DNA of 64,000 nt, taken from contig JBBMNZ010000035.1 in the NCBI GenBank assembly GCA_037954325.1, positions 8,517,001-8,581,000 of the forward strand. The letters run 5' to 3'. Made by a program: the position numbers and the translations under genes. Each line of letters starts with the position of its first letter. Within the stretch, counting starts at the first letter, position 1. Below the pieces are notes generated by a model that worked only from the letters and a program-made list of their open reading frames with translations, had not been told where the DNA came from and made no database searches. Source of the stretch: Fistularia commersonii (Eukaryota; Chordata; Actinopteri; Syngnathiformes; Fistulariidae). Positions 22,640 through 35,300 of the stretch are shown here, in pieces.

Positions 22640-22970
22640 ATCCTGCCTCCCGATTGGCTCCAGCCAGCCTGCCACCCTTGGTAAGGGGTATGGATGCCTC
22701 ACAGTAAGTAGGTTGCTGGTTCGATTACTTATTTGCATCTTCTCCTTGTGTCTGCGAGGGATTTCTCTGGATTCTATGTTTTTCTCCGACAGTCCAAGGA
22801 AGCAGGAGGTTATTTGGCAACCCTGAATTGTCCAGAGGCGTGAAGCCCTGGTATTAACTTGCGACTGGTTCAGGGTGAACCTCGGCTCTCGCCAAACCAC
22901 AGCGGGCATAAGCTCGAACCATGACGTGAACCTGAGTGCAGGATTAGCAGTATAGAGAATGAACAAATGA
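22640..22970. repeat. Degenerate dispersed fish repeat
   Basis: Contains 'gatgcctcacagtaag', 'gttgctggttcgattac', 'gactggttcagggtgaacc' and a tail 'ggattagcagtatagagaat'. This matches the layout of a very common fish interspersed repeat (menu-like 'cctcacagttctg ... ggttcagggtgtaccccgcct ... ggataagcggtatagaaaat'). The same family occurs in the other orientation at 47440 and 55878. It is strongly diverged. The class is not certain. Confidence 0.5.
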
Positions 22971-22979
22971 ATGTTTACA

Positions 22980-24660
22980 GGGGTATATATTACAGTTTTG
23001 TAAAAATTAAGTAATACTTAGTTAAACAATTGAGCGAATGTATGCACTGCAATCCTAATATTAATGAAAAAAAACACCCTACTCATGAAAGAGCATCCTT
23101 GCCCCCTGGTTGTTTCTAACTTTCTTCAATAATATCCTGCTATCTCCTTTTTGTGCACAGCGAGTAAAGTTCCAGCGCGTGTGCGTGTACACACACACTT
23201 ACACACACACATAAACACATACATACATATATGTAGCTAACCTCTACCTTTGGCAGTCAGTGTATCTGATAGATGGTGAGATAACATGAAGGATTTTGAG
23301 ATTACTCACAGGAAAAACAAACTAAACTGTGCTTGGAATTGTATTAGGGATTTTTTTTTGGAAATGTCAAACAGGGGCGTTTCTATTTTCATCTTTACCT
23401 TGGAGACCCTACGTCAATTTCATTTTGGAAAATTATTATTTCTTAACTGACTGCATGGTATGGTGAAACAAGACTGCTTCAGTCATATTGGTAACAAAGC
23501 TGGTTACTGTGTCAAACTGTGGAGAGCCAGGAATTAATGAAATCACCAATTCATAACGCTTGTCATTTCCAGAAAAATTACATATTCAAATGTTCACCTA
23601 TTAGTTCATGTTTTTTTTGTGAAAATATACAAATTAGAGGTCTGATATTTACAGGATTTTGTTAAAGCCATGGACTGTAGTCATTCCCTGGACGCTGTGT
23701 ACCAAGGCTATGCAAAAACATGACATAAGCAACCTAAATTGATTAGTCATAGGATGTTTCTATGGCAACTATGATATCTCATTGTGCTGGTGGTAAAGTC
23801 AGACATGCTGAATTAGAGCGACTAGGAAATCATTTCACTTCTCATTTCAACTTTAAGCAGAAGAACTTCAGAAATCCTCATGATCTGTATCTTTTAATTT
23901 TAAGACCCCTTCTAAAAAAAAAAAGCAGAAAAGGGGGTTTGCAGCACAATGTGATGCAGTAAAAATGAGACGTGGTTGTTTATTTTCAACAAATAAATTC
24001 CAATTACTGGATGCTAGAGGCAGACACATCCACAAGATTGACAATCTCTGTTAATATTAAATTTAAAATGAATCAAAGCAATAAAGAAGTAATTTTACAT
24101 ACTAAGTACTTCAACTTTGTCGGGTGCCTTATCACGAGTTTTATTTAAACCATTTTTACTCATGAGTCTTTGAATAGGATTCTCTTTCATGGACGCGTTT
24201 TACCTTTTTTGTTCTAGAAATTGAGCGCAGTCATTACCAAAGAAAATATCCTTTGAATGAAAAATTCAAACAACAAATCCCATTTAGTGCTCAACAGTAA
24301 CATGCATCCTTTCAAATGACTTTCATTTCTTTGTCTTCCTAGTTTTACATTTGAATTTTACTGTAAGAAACGTTGTTGCACAGACCGTGATGATTTTCCA
24401 ATATATTTCAAGCTTTTCTCTCCTTTTACCTCTCCTCATGTGGGGCACCAGTTGAACCTTCCTTACTCTTAATCCCAGCTTAGCTGCTTTTCAGGTTTCT
24501 GGCTCACTGACTAAAATATTAGATGCCCAAACTAACACATGGTGATCCTTTCTGCTGAGGGTTAGGGACTGACATTTTTAATCATTTTCTAAAAATATGC
24601 ATGATCATTTCCTTTTTTTCAAGTAATACAATTGACTGTAATTCACATTGGTTGGAAATA
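22980..24660. other. Intergenic, no gene seen
   Basis: AT-rich sequence with a short CA/TA-rich stretch at about 23186-23232. No supported exon, RNA gene or transposon. Confidence 0.55.
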
Positions 24661-24671
24661 TGTACTTTCTT

Positions 24672-24910
24672 TTAATAGAATAGAATAGAATGGCAATATT
24701 GTCATTATAAAGGGCAAACAAATAAATTAAGGTGCTTTTCCATTCTCTATTGGTGGCAGACATGTTCACACTCATCACACATAGAGCTCCACTTGGGAGT
24801 GTATACACAAACACACACACAAGAGTGGTGCAGATAAATAGACATGAAAAACTGAATATACACAGTGAGTGTAACGTATAGAATGCCTTGAAGGTGTGTG
24901 CAGTTTCCAT
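24672..24910 (-). mobile_element. Probable LINE 3' tail fragment
   Basis: Starts with tandem 'aatagaatagaat' followed by 'ggcaatattgtcattataaa'. This resembles the 3' tail of fish L2/Rex-type LINEs read backwards. There is no coding part. Assignment is tentative. Confidence 0.35.
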
Positions 24911-25429
24911 GTCAAAATGGATGTAACATCAGAACACACAAAATGCTACATTAAAAAAAAGTAAGTGATTCTATGTTGCTTACATGGTACATGAGCTATT
25001 CCTTACCAACTGGGGAAAATGTTTATTTTGTGTTCCTTAGTGTGGAGATTGTACATTTTATATAGCAGCTGTGAAGACCCATTAAGCTAAATGAGAGTCC
25101 CTTGCAATTTTGCCAGAACACAGTGGGAATTGTTCAAATTTGATGGACAGCATACAAAAAGGAAAGATGAGACACAGTGAAATATAAAGCTATGATATCA
25201 CACATCATGTAAGTATGGGATAAGTGAATGGGACAGCTTATGATGTTACAAAGGAGGCCATGATGCGTGTGTGTGTGTGTGTGTGTGTGCTCGTTCTACT
25301 CGCCTCTAGAGCCAGAAACATATGTTTATTTTTAAATGCAGAGACTGTTGTCATGTTGTCGTTAGGCAATTATATGGATGATTAAGTATTGATTACATTG
25401 AGACACTTCTGAACACAGTGTAACTTTAC

Positions 25430-25470
<41 letters not shown>

Positions 25471-25504
25471 ACAACACAGGGTGCTGTGACACATCTAGTG
25501 GAGT

Positions 25505-26003
25505 GGTTAGAGCAGGGGTGGGCAAACTACGTCCCGCGGGCCAAATCCAGCCCATCGGTCCAAAAATTGGTACAGAATTCATACTTGCTGTGAAAGATTG
25601 AATGTTTGAATCAATGAATATGAGAGCTCAAACAGGAGATTATTTCATTTTTGGATCTCCTGGAGAACACTTGAGAGTTTTCCTGAGCTAAATGACAACG
25701 ATTGGCTTTGTGATTTAGCCTTTACTGTGGACATACTGACACACATGAATGAACTGGATGTGAAGCCTCAAGGGAAAAACCGGTTTGTGCATGAAATGCC
25801 ATGCAAACGCCATCAAAACCAAGCTGGTTCTATTTTCAAAGCAAATGTCAGACAACGTTCAGATAAATGTCAGACCAGTCTGATATGTACTGTTAACATT
25901 TTTTTTATATGTATTGTATCTTGTGCTGACCCGGCCCGTCAGTCAAATTTTAAAAGTCAATGTGGCCCCTGAGCCAAAAAGTTTGCCCACCCCTGGGTTA
26001 GAG
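25505..26003. mobile_element. hAT transposon relic with 8-bp target duplication
   Basis: The element spans 25513-25995 (483 bp) with 16-bp perfect terminal inverted repeats CAGGGGTGGGCAAACT / AGTTTGCCCACCCCTG. It is flanked by the exact 8-bp direct repeat GGTTAGAG (25505-25512 and 25996-26003). Inside, plus-strand codons from about 25680 to 25850 read PELNDNDWLCDLAFTVDI followed by LTHMNELDVKPQGKN. This is the conserved block of the hAT transposase type also seen in the vertebrate GTF2IRD2/ZBED5-related proteins. It is therefore an internally deleted derivative of an autonomous element rather than a random MITE. Confidence 0.88.
25690..25850 (+). pseudogene. hAT transposase fragment
   Basis: About 50 codons of transposase similarity (WLCDLAFTVDI and LTHMNELDVKPQGKNRF) inside the 483-bp hAT relic. 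The catalytic regions and the BED zinc finger are absent. It is a dead remnant and has no start codon of its own in the matching part. Confidence 0.7.
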
Positions 26004-26566
26004 GGAAGGTACATCCCTACTTCCTGTCTGTTTGCTACCTCTTGCTGTCAGGACTGGCGCTGGCTAACCCTTGTGGTGAATGAAGACCACCATCACCAAG
26101 ACTCCTGCTTTGATGAGACCAGCAACCGGAAATGGTAGAAATCTGGTGGCGCTCCACCTGGCAGAGGCCAACAAGGAGGGCATAGACTTGAGGAGGACCG
26201 AACTAATAGACGGATGAAGAAACGCACAAAGATTCACTTGCTATGACTGCGGCTGACAGTGTGGAGCAAGGATTGGACTGGAGAGCAACAGCAAGACTCA
26301 CAGGTAGCAGAGGAAGGATTGCCAGCATCGTACACAATGGACAAGCAAGAGAGAGAGAGAGCCATATGGGCGATAAAATTGACTGCAAATAAAAAGGAAA
26401 AGAATTTAGATCATCCAATCATTTCATATCACCTTCAATGGTTTATATAAATATCTGCAACACTATATGTACTTCTTCTTTACAGTATCTATTTTAGTTC
26501 CATGAGTTAAATACACCCTCACATGGGCGCTATACACTGCTAACTGCGGTGATGCATTCCAGTTTG

Positions 26567-26597
<31 letters not shown>

Positions 26598-26615
26598 GAT
26601 GAGAGAGAGAGAGAG
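26567..26615. repeat. (TA)n/(GA)n compound microsatellite
   Basis: TA repeats interrupted by TGTA, followed by a run of GA repeats ('gagagagagagaga'). Intergenic, adjoining the RTE LINE at 26642. Confidence 0.8.
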
Positions 26616-26641
26616 ATTTATATATAGTACATATTATCTTT

Positions 26642-27364
26642 ATTTCCTTTTTGGCTACTCCATGTGTCGCTGCAAAGAATGAACCTCCTCTATTTAATCC
26701 TACTCTCTGTATCTTCGTCTCTCACACCAACTAACTTCATGTCCTCTTTCACCCCCTTCATACATTTTCTCTGTGGTCTTCCTATTGGCCTGCTGCCTTG
26801 ACATTGCAACTCCAGCATTCTTCTACCAATAAATTAACAATCCCTTCTCTGTATATCACCAAACCATCTCAGTCTGGCTTCTCTGACTTTATCTCCGAAA
26901 CATCTGTCCCTCTGATGGACTCATTCCTGATGGACTCATTCCTGATCATATCCTCGTCACTCCTCAACATTTTTATCTCTGCTGCCTCCCGCGCAGCTTC
27001 CTGTCTTTTGCACATTGTCACTGTTTCTGAACAATATAGCATCGCTGGTCTCCCCTCTGTCATCTATATCTTTTTTTTTTTCATGTGGCTTTTATCACAC
27101 ATAACCCCTAACACTTTTCTCAACCTGTTCCAACCTGCTTGAACACATTTCTTCACATCTTTTACACACTCTCCACTGCTATGAGCTCTTGAGCCGAAGA
27201 ACTTAAAATCCTCCACCTTTTTGATCTTCATTCCCTGTAGCCTCATTGTTCCACCTTGGTTCCTCTCATTCACACACATATGTTCTGTCTTGCTGCGACT
27301 AATCTTCATTCCTCTCCTTTCCAGCACATACCTCCACCTCTCCAGATTTTCCTCCAACTGCTCT
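26642..27364 (-). mobile_element. RTE-type LINE, 3' part
   Basis: On the minus strand, from 27357 downward, the sequence encodes MEENLERWRYVLERRGMKIS followed by RSKTEHMCVNERNQGGTMRLQ and KKVEDFKFFGS..SGECVKDV. This is the region after the FADD motif of RTE reverse transcriptases. After a frame break it continues as RQEAAREAAEIKMLR and a duplicated 'IRNES' stretch caused by a small tandem repeat near 26914-26945. The low-coordinate end has the 'ttttggctactcc' start typical of this family's 3' end. It is 5'-truncated and inactive. Confidence 0.8.
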
Positions 27365-27659
27365 CTGCAACTTCATGGCCCAGGTGTTCGACGAGGCCTA
27401 CTGGCAGCTGAGCGTCAAGAAAAGTCAAATGACCTCACTATGGGTTGGTTGAGCGATTGAACCACACTCAACTTGTAATCCTGGCCAGGCAGTAGCAGCT
27501 AGATTGGTACTTGCACCTACCACTGGTCTTGTGGGCTAATGGGCAACCTAACCAGGCAAGGGTTCAAACAGAAAAAGGCCAATGACAATCACTGTTAAGG
27601 AGAGGATTTTTCACCCCTGGGGCACAGATGGGGGTCTATCGAGGAAAAAGGGCTTGCCC

Positions 27660-27840
27660 CCAAACTAGTGAGCCACTGGGTCAGAACCTGTACCATCCTG
27701 GAGAACCTCCCGGATGCTGTGTACAGGGTCAGGAAGATAAAGAGGAGTAGGTAGTGGTCCGACACCGGGAGAGGTTGGCACCGTATAAATCGCTGACCAC
27801 GGCAGAAGGTGATGCATGGATTGGATACCAGCCTTGGGGA
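27660..27840 (+). pseudogene. Ty3/gypsy integrase C-terminal remnant
   Basis: Codons from about 27671 read SHWVRTCTILENLPDAVYRV and then KRSR, hit a stop, and resume in another frame as VVRHRERLAPYKSL. This is the GPY/F-type module at the end of Ty3/gypsy integrases (pattern W-GP-x-V-L-E-x-L-x(2)-V-Y-x-V-R ... H-x(2)-R-L-x-P-Y). Only this tail is seen. No long terminal repeats were recognised. It is a dead retrotransposon relic with a frameshift. Confidence 0.6.
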
Positions 27841-28180
27841 TCCACCTCATCTACAGACCCTCCTGTAAAGGCATCCAACTGACCCCAAAGACAGGACAAA
27901 GTTCCACACCTCTCAAAGGACTTTAATAACCAGCTAGGTAGGGGCGATGTGACACGTTGTGGGGAGACTTGCAGGAGTGTTCCCAGCATCCTTTGCTTTA
28001 GCAGTCAGAACTTTGCTGGCCTCCTGTACTTTGAACATTTGGGTATTTATGCGTGTCCTGTATAGCCGCACATGAGACACACGAAGCCATTCTGTACTTT
28101 TTCATGACAGAAAAGCAGAATGTGGAGGCACCATAAACAAGACTGTTTGTTTTGTTGATTAGAGCTCAATGTTTTATTAT

Positions 28181-28650
28181 TTGTTCAAAACATTTTAATA
28201 TATTCATAAGTAAACATAAATGTTTCAAAAGCAATTCCTCTGCTGCACCCCTGGCATTTACATAAATATATATATATACACACACATGAATACATGCATG
28301 TTTATTCAAAATTTGTATTTACTCCATTGTACTACTCCACTTTAGTTTAATATATATACAATTGTTTGTTCAACAATTTTTAATACATTCATTAAAAAAA
28401 TCACAAGTGTTACAAATGCAATTCCTCTGCTCAACTTAACAGCTGCAGCCATGGCATTTACATAAATATATATACACACACATAAACATGCACGTTTATT
28501 CAAAATTTGTATTTACTCCATTGTACTGCTCCACTTTTGTTTAATGTATATAACTGTTGTTCAACAATTTTTAATACATTCAAATAAAAAAAACATAATT
28601 TTTACAAAAGCAATTCCTCTGCTCAACTTGACTGCTGCAGCCCTGTCATT
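28181..28650. repeat. Tandem repeat, about 2.5 units of 185-191 bp
   Basis: Units begin at about 28181, 28366 and 28557, each with 'ttgttcaa(c/a)a', 'caattcctctgct', 'catttacataaatata' and 'tttattcaaaatttgtattt'. The third unit is incomplete and passes into (CA)n then (TA)n (28660-28737). Each complete unit has its own inner CA/TA microsatellite, so the terminal microsatellite may be an expanded version of the inner one. A and T dominate. Intergenic, about 700 bases upstream of p4hb. Confidence 0.85.
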
Positions 28651-28657
28651 AACATAA

Positions 28658-28659
<2 letters not shown>

Positions 28660-28745
<86 letters not shown>
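28660..28745. repeat. (CA)n-(TA)n compound microsatellite
   Basis: About 15 CA units followed by about 24 TA units. It joins the third unit of the tandem repeat upstream. The (TA) part can extrude as a cruciform and is a likely assembly weak spot. Confidence 0.9.
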
Positions 28746-28749
<4 letters not shown>

Positions 28750-28899
28750 ATATGAATCGAACTCCATTTGTTATGTCTGTGGAGTTTTTAAGTCATCCAT
28801 GTCAAAAACTGCCATGAAAAGAATATTTTGCCAAGAACTCGTTTGTAATATTTGTATGTTGTTACCGACCTCTTTTCAGGCCAGTGACGTGTGTGTGTG

Positions 28900-29329
28900 T
28901 GTGAGAACGCATTGATTCTGGATCAAAATAACGATACCTTCATGTAGAGTCTAAATCCCAGATCGATCCGTTCAAATAATATTGTATTGCTACAGCGTGC
29001 ATGTTTGCTAACGTGTCCCGTGGAACCGGCGTTGTGTGGCGCCTCTGCATTCACTTCCAGGTGGAATCCGCTGCGGTCCAGTCACATTTCAACACGAACT
29101 GCTTTCGGCCTGATAAATGCGCATGCGCACTACCGCTGACCCCTCCGGTTTCTGTGTGCGATGCCACGTTAGTAGCGGTAGACACAAAATACCAGCTACT
29201 CTCCCAACCTGAAACAAGAAGAAAAAGGGAAAAAACGGACCAAATTCGAGACGTATTTCTCAGCACAGCCTTAGCCGACAGTGTCTGCTGCTCTCCTCTC
29301 TCGGTTAGGAACAACATTCGACGGCAACT
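28900..29329 (+). promoter_or_regulatory. p4hb promoter and 5' UTR with NRF1 site
   Basis: The region before the p4hb start codon is richer in CpG than its surroundings and has no TATA box, as for a housekeeping gene. It holds a perfect NRF1 palindrome, TGCGCATGCGCA, at 29118-29129. A CCACG core at 29163-29167 (GCCACGTTA, reverse TAACGTGGC) resembles an XBP1/ATF6-type element, which would suit an ER-stress gene. I found no CCAAT nine bases from it, so it is not a complete ER-stress element. The transcription start is unknown. Confidence 0.5.
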
Positions 29330-32300
29330 ATGTTTAAGTTTTTCCTTATCTGCACACTAGCCGTAGCCAGCCGGGCTGACATTGCTGAGGAAGATGATGT
29401 GTTGGTGCTGAAGAAAACAAACTTCGATGAAGCTCTGAAAGCTCACCCCAACCTCCTGGTTGAGTTCTGTAAGTATATTTTGGACGAAAAAGCCAAGAGA
29501 AAGCTTCACCGTCTTACCCCGACTGTCTTTCCAAGCTCGCCTTGCTTAGCTAGCTAAACGGAGCTTGTTTGCATTTTAGCAGTAAAGTTTGATTGACACT
29601 TGTGACAAGTTGCGAACGTATTGCTCTAGTGAAAATCTTTTAACGAATTCGTTAGCAAACCCCACCGTTTAACAAGGGTGAGCGATGTATTAAATCTCAC
29701 AGAGGGGTTTTATAACAGATAGCTATTTTTGTCTTTGTAACTTGCGACACGTTACAGGAGTCCGGCAAACTAAATCGGGTCATTCGCATCTCATTTAGCG
29801 CCGTGACCCTTGGTTTACCCTGATCGGTCCTCATAACCCGTGTTTACCTTCCTCCAGACTGAACTTGAACGTACGGTGTCGACGCACAGTTTGACTGAAC
29901 CGGTGTCCCGGCCGTTTATCCGGGACAAAGCGGCGTCGGTAACAACACCGGCGAGCTAGCTGGATTCCAAAACAGTCTGTGAAAGGAGCAGGAAACCGTT
30001 AGGGTTTCGATCACCCTCTGCACTTTCACACCGTGACTTGTGCATTTGTTTACTCTTGTGTTTTAAAGCGACTGTGATCCCAACTGGAACGACTGATCGT
30101 CGCACATTTTAATGTTTTTTTTTCCTTCAAGGATTCACGTCCTTAATAGTCTTACAGGCCCTCCCCGCTATACTTTAGTTGGATAGTTGACCCAGTGCGG
30201 TAGTGACCAGATCGTGTACCAGTCAGAGCTGCCGGAGAGGGAGAGGATCCAATGAGCTACCGACAGGGAGGGACGGAATCCGGTCGCTCACGGCAGGGCG
30301 GGATCTGACTTGGACGTGGGCTAGGTTGACGTGTACTTATACAAAAAAAAAAAAAAAAAAAAGTTTTTTGTGCGTTCACGCTGACTCGACCGAGGCGTGG
30401 AAGTTTGCTTGACTTGTTGAGAAATCAAGGTGATGCAATGCAGGTCATTGTATTCGACGTGTCCTTGCTAAAGCAGGTGATTTTCAAACGTACTGTTGGA
30501 TCAATGGTAGAAGAAAGAAATACTTAGATTTAAGCTGACAGAATGTGTACTGTTTATAATTAGGGACTCAAAACTTACTGAGTTGGAGTCCCTGCTATTA
30601 CTGTTGGATAACATAATGAACACCATAGTTTTCTGTGAAATGGTGCAATAATCCCCTAAATGAACCTTTTTCTTTTTATAGCAACAAATAAAGCAATTAA
30701 TTCATTTGCATATGCAAGGACCTTTTGTTGTTTTCAAGCTAATAAAAAAGTATAATTATTGCATTTTTCTTTTAATAAAATAAAGCAATTAATTCATTTG
30801 CATATGCAAGGACCTTTTGTCATTTTCAAGCTAATAAAAAAAAATATAATTATTGCATTATTCTTTAATCAGTTTGTATTGCTGATTCTATTACATCTTT
30901 ATCATCATTTGGCAGGTCAGTTTGACACACTTCATAGTATAAGTATTATTACATTTGAGCTCCAAAACTTTAAACATCACACCAAAAAGTACATAGTAAT
31001 ATGTGTCGCCAGGATGAAATATCCTCCGAAACAAGTGGCGTGACATTTTAAGCCCAAAGAAGTTGCCACTTTTGCCATTTATGTACCTATGAAAATATTT
31101 GACAGGAAGGAGATTCATTCATAACATGTACATGAAGTTTGTAACAATAAACTTTATACGGGCATGTAAGAAATTTTAATCAAACTGGCTCAAATAGCTA
31201 GAGGCTGACTTTACTGTTAGAGGTGACGTCTGAAAATGTTGGCCTGCTGCAGTGTACATGAACTTCTACACATTAAAGATAGTAATTTAAAGATAAATTA
31301 AAAACTCAAATGACAACAAAATGTAGTTCAATATTAAAACTGAGGGTATATTCATGTGTGTGTGTGTCAAAAGGATGCTAAACATTGCTGTGTATTTTCA
31401 TTGAAAACATCATTTAAATGTTCCATAATTGGCCAAATGGCTTTCATTCATGAGTTAGATATTTCAGTTTAAAAATATCCTGCCTAAAATATCCTGAATT
31501 CTGCTTTCTTTCTTTAGATAGATATAACAAAGATTTGGGACTACAAATTACCCCTGAGAGATTATTGATGCCCTTTGTTCTTGTTCTAGACCTTAGCTTA
31601 GTTTTTACTAACAATTTAAACTTCTCTCCTATCAACTCATCCAGATGCTCCATGGTGTGGTCACTGCAAAGCCCTGGCTCCAGAGTACTCCAAAGCCGCT
31701 GGCATCCTGAAGGCAGAGGGGTCAGAAATCCGCCTTGGTAAGGTCGATGCCACGGAGGAGACTGATTTGGCACAGGAGTATGGCGTCAGGGGTTACCCCA
31801 CTATCAAGTTCTTCAAGGGCGGTGATAAGGAGTCCCCCAAAGAGTACTCTGGTAAGCCTTATAATTTTGATAGTTTTGCCGTAGATAACTGAGCTTAAAG
31901 TAATAAGGCACTGAGAATTTCACTTCATTTATATAGCAGGTATAGACCTCTCACACATTTAAAAACATGTATTTAAAGTATGATAAATATTAGCTTTAAA
32001 TCTGATTCTCTGTGGTTGAAGAACCCCCCGAAATAATGCGTTGCTACTGTTAACAGTATTTCCTCCCAGTCATTGCAAGATCCTGTAGGTATGTTCCTTA
32101 CAGATGTAGCACAAGATGTTACTAGACAAATAATTCCCTGCAAACAGAATAGCATTCAAAGCGTTTTCTTTTTTAAATGCGGTGACTTTTTTTCTAAACT
32201 TATTCTTTTTTGTTTTTCCAAAGTGATGTTGTGAATCTTGGTCATAGTAAAGAAGGTGGCCTTTTTAAAGCAATGGAAATCTTTTTGCTAGATTCGTAAA

Positions 32301-35300
32301 AAAGCAGGAATGAAAACTAGTCCAGCCTTACTGACTCCAAGTGTCTTCTGGTAATACATCTGCACAGCTGCTCAAAAAGAAGTCAGCCAATCACCATTCA
32401 GCCACACGTCCGTGTCAGACTGGGGGTTGGGTTTTTTCTGGATGTTCCCCTCACGCAGACCGTGAGCCCGCCCCTTCACCCCGATGTGCGATGTGCATTT
32501 CTTCACGTCTGCTCCTCTCTGTGGCCTGAGCTGAGTGCCGTTCAAAAAGCAAGGAGTGTGGGTTTGGTAATGGCAAGTTTAGAGCTAAGAACAGATTTTA
32601 GGAACACCCTCCTCTCCTACTCACTGCCCAGGGTCCCAGAGGACTAGGCGAGGAAGACGTGTTGTGCCTTTTAACATAACTATCTTTGATATTGCTTCTG
32701 CATTGCATCATGCATCTGATTTCAAAGACAAGTAAATATGTTTTGCTGGCTCACCATGACTCATTCGCTATTCTGTGTTGATAAGCGTTGGACTAATGGT
32801 TTATTGATTTTATATCAGACGTAAATGAATAATGAAACAACAAAATTAACATTAACATTAAAATGTCTTCAAAAGTTTGTCTGCATTTTATGGTTGCTTA
32901 AAAGTAACTACATAAGCATACATGTATAATTAGACTCAAATAGAAAAAGATTCTTTTAGCTGACAATTCATCTTCAGACATTTCTTAATAGAAAAAGATT
33001 CTTTTAGCTGACAATTCATCTTCAGACATTTCTTTATTTCCAGGAGAATAGAAATACGTGTTACATATGGATAAAAAAAAGAAAAACTCAAGGTGAAGTG
33101 CAGATATTCCTTTTGTTATGAGCGTTGTAGCTGTTGTAAATGATGATTATTCAAATAAGTCATTGTTAATTATTAATACAGTTTGGCTCAGGTAAAATAA
33201 TAAGGTACACAATCAGTTCAAAATGAAGACAAGGTTGAATGTTATAGCAACTGTCACCACTAGGTGCTGCACTCAACTCGGTGGCCCCTCCAGAGCAGGC
33301 ATGAGGGAATATTAGTGAAGGACAGGAAGGGTTTGTCATGATGCAGACTGTTGAGACCCTATCTGCCCATTCAGATCAGGTGCAAAGCTGTGTAGTTACT
33401 CACAACACAATGATTTTTTTTATTTTATTTTATTGCAATAATCCTCACTCTATAATGATCATGTCTGCATCTGATTCTATTTATTTATTTAAATTCTGCA
33501 ATTGATCACACCCAGACAGAACTAGTCAGAAACAGTACACAGACTGCACAAAGCATCTGGTTAGTGTGTGTAATTTCTAATTGTGTTGACATTGGCTCTC
33601 TGACGAATAAACACGTTTGTCGGTTTCTGCTAAACAAAGCAATCGCATCTCAGTGAAACAAGCAGCTAGAAAGCACACATACACAATATGCACACATACA
33701 CTCTTTTTCAAAAAAGAATGGTAAATCCAACAAATTCACCTAGCTAGAACCCACATTAATGCCGATTCAAACATTCAGACACTAATTTTGTGACAAGTCA
33801 TTCAAATGAGCAGTGTCCAGTATTGGTGTCATTAATATATATATATTTTTTTAAGTGAACCGAAATCGTAGTCATACTTCCACCTGTCTGAATAATGATT
33901 ACCAATACGTGTGTTTACCTCTGTAGACTTACAGGAAAACAAATATGAACAATGCCTATTGGTTTTTTTTGATGTCATTTGTGAAGTTGTAGTCTTGCTC
34001 CAAAGCTACTACTTTTCCTTTTGAAAAGGAAGCATAGAATCACTCAACTTATTGTGTCTGTGTATTTTATTGCAGCTGGCAGGCAGGCAGATGATATTGT
34101 CAGCTGGCTGAAGAAGCGCACAGGCCCAGCTGTTGCCACACTGGCAGGGGTCACGGAAGCAGAGTCTCTGATTGCTGACAATGAGGTGGCGGTCATCGGA
34201 TTCTTTAAGGTGAGATTTGGCTATCCCAATTATATGTCATATACATTCTTGTTCAAACACGTATGAAGTCCTCTGTTGGAATATTTTAAAAATGTACACA
34301 TTGTTCTCTTTCACCGCAACTCTTTTTAGTTTAACCCATGCGTTACGTTGCTCCTTGCATTAAAGATAAGGTCTGATTATTTTGATGAATGACCATTTGT
34401 CTTTAGGATGCTGAGTCCGCTGGAGCCAAGGCCTACGAAAAAGCAGCTGAGGCTATCGATGATATTCCCTTCGCTGTGACCTCCGATGATGCCGTTTACT
34501 CCAAGTTTGAAGTGTCAAAGGATAGTGTTGTCCTCTTCAAGAAGGTGATGTACTTATCTAACTACTATGGTTTTCAACCTCTTACAGTATACTATGACAA
34601 AATGTGTGAATCTAATAAATTTCATCTGCCATGCTTTAAACAAAGACGACTGCAGGTAACGAATTGATTTACATGATTTATGTTGTTATTTCCACAATTG
34701 TACTGTATGTTACATTTTAAAGAAGGTAACTGTGATCTTAGGGGGAGGAAAAAAAAGGGAAACTTTGAAACTTGCAAATGTTACACTCATATAAGGCTCT
34801 TAAAGACAACGCAGTGTTTTTGATTTGCACCTTTGTAACATGATGCAACCGACCTCACAGTATCTTCTCTCCGGAGCTAATCTTGGTCTCCTCGATGTTT
34901 CTTACGTGCGCAGCGCACTTGACATGCTGTTACATGTACCAGAAGAGTTCAGCTGATGGTACTGAACGGAAAAGAATTTTAGGAACGTCAACACGGATCA
35001 GATTTACAACTCATTCTGTTTTTCTGAGCTGAATGTGTTTATTCAAATACCTGTATATTTGAATTTCTGATAATCATATAGAGCATTATAAACATATTGG
35101 GGGGGAAGCATGCATGGCCTTAAGTATTCCTTATGGAGGTTTCTCAAGGCCTGGCTAATCGTCAGTTTTAATATGGATCTTGAGATGGGGGACTTATGAG
35201 ATGTGAAAAGTGACTTGAGAATTTTCTGATGTCCTATACACATCCGCAAAAGTGACTTGTAGGACAGAGCCTGACCCGGCAGCTTCACGTTCTTGTACTC

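Noticed and set aside
28690..28737. Long (TA)n as a promoter or origin
   Set aside because: It is a plain microsatellite attached to a tandem repeat; nothing supports an origin or core promoter.
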